This document shows positions 6,576-6,672 of a DNA stretch of 6,672 nt, in pieces. The notes under the pieces were generated by a model, which saw only the letters and a list, made by a program, of their open reading frames with translations, was not told the DNA's origin and made no database searches. The stretch is from an uncultured Lachnospiraceae bacterium (GTDB lineage: Bacteria > Bacillota > Clostridia > Lachnospirales > Lachnospiraceae). The translations under genes were made by a program, and so were the position numbers. The first letter of the stretch is position 1, and every line of letters starts with the position of its first letter. The stretch is from positions 1-6,672 of the forward strand of contig CAJUPT010000110.1 of assembly GCA_910588405.1 (NCBI GenBank). The letters are read 5' to 3'.

Positions 6576-6672
6576 GGAAACTCCCCATTTCTTCGATTAT
6601 GAATAAGAATCTGCGTAATTTACTCATTCTTTTTTACAGCCCCAAAATTACAATACTGTTATCAAAAAAGCA

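Noticed and set aside
6452..6672. Plus-strand frame open from an ATG at 6452 to the window end (at least 73 codons)
   Set aside because: No ribosome binding site, and it runs antisense to the protein-like remnant at 6407-6575; no recognisable domain.
1..6672. CRISPR arrays, tRNA or rRNA genes, insertion sequences, toxin-antitoxin or defence genes
   Set aside because: No repeats, conserved RNA elements, transposase motifs or matching gene pairs were seen on either strand.

Overview
The window looks like a piece of a clostridial (Lachnospiraceae-like, Firmicutes) chromosome. The base composition is mid-GC, the ribosome binding sites are strong AGGAGG types, the promoters are sigma-A-like with extended -10 elements, and the gene families are those of anaerobic gut or sediment Clostridia. 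No taxonomic marker is present, so this is an inference.

The theme is one catabolic module in several copies: a PucR/CdaR-type transcription factor, a URO-D superfamily protein of the corrinoid methyltransferase (MtaA/MtbA/CmuA-like) branch, and a GPH-family (MelB-like) symporter. From left to right there are: a URO-D gene on the minus strand cut off after its N-terminal third (59-478); a divergent, intact PucR-type regulator on the plus strand (654-2168) with a good promoter and terminator; a minus-strand operon (3993 down to 2416) of an intact URO-D methyltransferase-like gene followed one base later by a GPH transporter that has lost its middle; a perfect hairpin terminator (4197-4245); and a minus-strand second regulator (from 6347) that carries a frameshift and has lost its C-terminal DNA-binding domain because it is joined directly to a third URO-D gene lacking its N-terminus (to 4332). 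A possible three-frame gene remnant lies at the right edge.

Only two genes, the regulator at 654-2168 and the URO-D protein at 2884-3993, appear complete. Three separate gene-internal deletion joints and at least one homopolymer frameshift lie within 6.7 kb, with no insertion sequence or recombinase visible. Either the locus is decaying by deletion between paralogous modules, or the sequence is mis-assembled across paralogs. In a working version, the regulator would sense a small molecule, the transporter would import a methylated or sugar-like substrate, and the URO-D protein would move a methyl group to or from a corrinoid protein. No corrinoid protein or reductive activator is in the window. 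I see no clearly new defence, mobile or RNA-based system here.
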